A DNA stretch of 7,506 nucleotides from Desulfobacterales bacterium (GTDB lineage Bacteria; Desulfobacterota; Desulfobacteria; Desulfobacterales; C00003106), in the NCBI GenBank assembly GCA_030613165.1, contig JAUWMN010000068.1:1-7506 (forward strand), given 5' to 3'. Below the pieces are notes generated by a model. It was not told the DNA's origin, ran no database searches, and saw only the letters and a program-made list of their open reading frames with translations. Of this stretch, positions 5,513 through 7,506 are shown piece by piece; within the stretch, counting starts at the first letter, position 1; every line of letters begins with the position of its first letter. Made by a program: the position numbers and the translations under genes.

Positions 5513-6897
5513 TACAGGGTTCTTAAAATTTCCTCTCCGATTTTCCACACCGGGCCCGCGCCCAGCGTCAACACCACGTCCCCTTCACGGAGTTTGCCGG
5601 ACAAATAGTCAAGGATTTTTTGGGTGTCGGCTTTAAAGGTTACATCCTTATGGCCATGTTCTTTGATCCCTTCAGATAATGCTTCCCCGGTCACGCCTGG
5701 GATAGGGGCCTCTCCTGCCGGATAGATGGGGATAACTATTAAAGAATCCGACCGATAAAATGCGCGCGTGAAATCTTCAAACAATGCTCTCGTCCGTGTA
5801 TAACGGTGAGGCTGGAAGATCACAACAATACGCCGATCCGGCCAGCACTGTCTAACTGTATCAAGGGTTGCCCGGATTTCTGTAGGATGGTGACCGTAGT
5901 CATCTACCACGGTAATATCCTTAACCGTTCCTTTTATCTGAAATCGTCGTTGCACCCCTTCCATATTTTCAAGGGCCGTCTTGATCTTATCAAATGGAAT
6001 GTCTAACTCCATTCCTACAGCTACACTTGAAAGGGCGTTGTAAACATTATGGAGCCCCGGCAGATTTAAGGTAACATCGCCGAGGTTTTTTTTGTGCCGA
6101 GTAACCTGAAATCTGCTTTTCAGACCTTCGGAGCTGATTTTCTTGGCCTGGTAATCCGCTTGTATGGTGAAGCCATATGTTGTGTATCGTTTCTCAATTT
6201 TTGGTATCAGGCTTTGAATAGGCTCATTGTCAAGACAGAGTACTGCCAGTCCGTAGAACGGGATCTTGTTGATAAAATCCAAGAACACGCTTTTGATATG
6301 ATGGAGATCTCTGTAATAGTCTAAGTGTTCTGTGTCTATATTAGTCACTACCGCAATCGTTGGGGAAAGGTGTAGAAACGAACCATCACTTTCGTCTGCC
6401 TCGGCAACGATAAAATCCCCTTGGCCTAATATTGCATTGGTCCCGAGACTGTTCACTTTCCCGCCTATCACTGCTGTTGGATCAAGCCCTCCTTTATTGA
6501 GAACCTCAGCGATAATAGACGTGGTTGTAGTCTTGCCGTGAGCCCCCGCGACTGCGATACCATATTTCAAGTTCATCAACTCTGCCAGCATCTCCGCTCT
6601 CGGGATGACAGGGATGGAAGTGGCCCTGGCTTTAAGGACTTCCGGGTTATCTTTTTTTACTGCTGACGATATCACCACAACATCGGCTCCCTCTATCTGC
6701 TCGGGGATATGACCTTTGTAAACGGTTGAACCAAGAGAGGCGAGGCGCTTTGTGATATCCGAAGACCTCAGATCAGAGCCGGAAACCTTATACCCGAGGT
6801 TTATGAGTAGTTCGGCAATTCCGCTCATCCCGATTCCACCGATCCCGACAAAATGTATGTGATATTTCTTTTGGTACATGATCTTATCATCTGTCAT
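5512..6897 (-). CDS. murC: MurC, UDP-N-acetylmuramate--L-alanine ligase
   Basis: Cytoplasmic ATP-dependent ligase that adds L-alanine to UDP-MurNAc, the first step of stem-peptide assembly. The 461-residue length is normal. The N-terminal Rossmann domain opens with [16 protein letters not shown] (residues 15-30). The central ATPase domain has the P-loop [11 protein letters not shown] (117-127), EADESDGSF (166-174) and [10 protein letters not shown] (186-195). The C-terminal domain has [14 protein letters not shown] and [16 protein letters not shown], ending with [13 protein letters not shown]. All expected catalytic motifs are intact. The start is uncertain: the ATG at 6897 lies inside the heptad-repeat arm, and an in-frame ATG at 6879 ([10 protein letters not shown], 455 aa) also fits the family. 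Neither has a strong Shine-Dalgarno sequence. The TAA stop overlaps the probable murB ATG (TAATG), which suggests translational coupling. Confidence 0.97.
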   Translation of the reverse strand: MTDDKIMYQKKYHIHFVGIGGIGMSGIAELLINLGYKVSGSDLRSSDITKRLASLGSTVYKGHIPEQIEGADVVVISSAVKKDNPEVLKARATSIPVIPRAEMLAELMNLKYGIAVAGAHGKTTTTSIIAEVLNKGGLDPTAVIGGKVNSLGTNAILGQGDFIVAEADESDGSFLHLSPTIAVVTNIDTEHLDYYRDLHHIKSVFLDFINKIPFYGLAVLCLDNEPIQSLIPKIEKRYTTYGFTIQADYQAKKISSEGLKSRFQVTRHKKNLGDVTLNLPGLHNVYNALSSVAVGMELDIPFDKIKTALENMEGVQRRFQIKGTVKDITVVDDYGHHPTEIRATLDTVRQCWPDRRIVVIFQPHRYTRTRALFEDFTRAFYRSDSLIVIPIYPAGEAPIPGVTGEALSEGIKEHGHKDVTFKADTQKILDYLSGKLREGDVVLTLGAGPVWKIGEEILRTL

Positions 6898-6966
6898 TGA
6901 TCATCTATCATTTGGCATTTATCATTAAAAAAATGACAGATGACAAATGTGAAATGATAAATGAGA
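6887..6966. repeat. Inverted arms of degenerate 7-bp repeats, murG-murC gap
   Basis: On the plus strand six heptads run in register from 6887: TCATCTG, TCATTGA, TCATCTA, TCATTTG, GCATTTA, TCATTAA. After a short A-rich spacer, five complementary-sense heptads run from 6932: AATGACA, GATGACA, AATGTGA, AATGATA, AATGAGA. The arms can pair into a long imperfect hairpin. The left arm continues into the annotated 5' end of murC. No U-tract follows the stem in the direction of transcription, so it is not an ordinary rho-independent terminator. Function is unknown. Confidence 0.7.
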
Positions 6967-7015
6967 GTCTTATCAAGTGACTAATTAAGCGAATTGAAAA
7001 CTTTTTACGAAATCA

Positions 7016-7506
7016 TCAATCTTCAATCCCTAAATCCAATATCTCTTCCACAATCTCTTTAGCGGCATCCGGTCTTCCAAGCTTTTTCGCCTTTTCCCCC
7101 ATTGCCTTCAGTTCTTCCCGGTGTTCCTTGTAATATAAGATTCTTTCTGCCAGCGCTTTGCCATTCAGGTCGCCTTCTCGAATCAATTCCGCTGCTCCCT
7201 GTTCAGCAAGACTGCGGGCATTCAACTCTTGATGGTTATCTGTGGCAAAGGGAAAGGGGATAAAGATGGCGGCCTTCGCAAGGGCGGTAATTTCAGCGAC
7301 TGTAGTCGCCCCAGCCCGACATACCACCATGTTTGCCGATCCGTATATCGTCCCCATATCATCGAAAAACGGCTTCACCTGGTCGTTTCTTCCCAGTTTT
7401 CTATAGGCGTCCGTCACCCATGCCGCATCTTTTTGACCGGTTTGGTGTATAAAAAAGATATCCGGCGTCCTGTTCAGAATTTGCAGCGCGTCTACAACGA
7501 CCTTGT
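7016..7506 (-). CDS. murG: MurG, UDP-GlcNAc:lipid I GlcNAc transferase (C-terminal part; 5' end outside window)
   Basis: MurG transfers GlcNAc from UDP-GlcNAc to lipid I on the inner face of the cytoplasmic membrane, making lipid II. Only about 162 C-terminal residues of a family usually near 360 are present, so this is the nucleotide-sugar-binding C-terminal GT-B lobe. The frame is open to the window edge; the internal GTG at 7417 is not the start, because coding continues upstream through IFFIHQTGQKDAAW. Diagnostic segments are the HQTG turn (fragment residues 20-23), CRAGATTVAEI (62-72) and PFPFATDNHQ (83-92), which match the conserved UDP-GlcNAc-binding part of MurG. The stop is a TGA at 7018-7016. 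Its last codons fall in a 7-bp periodic stretch (see the repeat entries), so the extreme C-terminus may be repeat-derived. It lies first in the visible run, about 120 bp upstream of murC. Confidence 0.96.
   Translation of the reverse strand, partial: KVVVDALQILNRTPDIFFIHQTGQKDAAWVTDAYRKLGRNDQVKPFFDDMGTIYGSANMVVCRAGATTVAEITALAKAAIFIPFPFATDNHQELNARSLAEQGAAELIREGDLNGKALAERILYYKEHREELKAMGEKAKKLGRPDAAKEIVEEILDLGIED

Noticed and set aside
5513..5548. Longer murB start at GTG 5548
   Set aside because: It would overlap murC by 37 bp, while the TAATG junction at 5512 offers a coupled ATG with a family-typical N-terminus.

Overview
The window carries the distal end of a division and cell wall (dcw) cluster, all on the minus strand, followed by a decayed accessory region. 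Gene order, read along transcription from high to low coordinates, is murG (5' end outside the window), murC, murB, ftsQ, ftsA, ftsZ. This arrangement, with no ddl between murB and ftsQ, and the protein sequences suggest a Gram-negative bacterium of the former Deltaproteobacteria (Desulfobacterota). That placement is an inference from protein character, not a database result.

Region by region: 7016-7506 is the C-terminal part of MurG (lipid II synthesis). 6887-6966 is a spacer containing inverted arms of degenerate 7-bp repeats. 3763-6897 holds murC, murB and ftsQ, tightly packed: murC/murB share a TAATG junction and murB/ftsQ overlap by about 20 bp. ftsA starts 5 nt after ftsQ, on a GTG much further downstream than the longest open frame. 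A second heptad-repeat hairpin (2440-2530) begins at the ftsA stop codon and fills the ftsA-ftsZ gap. ftsZ ends at 1257 with a canonical C-terminal peptide.

Below about 1250 the DNA becomes visibly AT-richer and degraded. A plus-strand tyrosine recombinase gene (690-1187, integron-integrase-like) is broken three ways: a 159-bp MITE-like element (715-873) with long terminal inverted repeats and a perfect ATAG target duplication, then frame disruptions near 1050-1062 and in a T9 tract. Removing the MITE and one ATAG copy restores the reading frame exactly to an ATG at 690. Divergent from it, on the minus strand, lies an unrecognised small gene (121-512) split in two by a frameshift at an A8 tract, possibly followed by a tiny ORF (32-109). 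Sigma70-like promoters can be proposed for both divergent genes, and an 8-bp palindrome sits exactly between the -35 and -10 of the recombinase promoter.

Functionally, MurG, MurC and MurB supply peptidoglycan precursors, while FtsQ, FtsA and FtsZ build the divisome. FtsA tethers FtsZ filaments to the membrane and FtsQ belongs to the periplasmic FtsQLB complex. No tRNA, rRNA or CRISPR array is visible. I did not find a convincing new gene system. The most unusual signals are the datable MITE insertion, the split small gene and the heptad-repeat hairpins.
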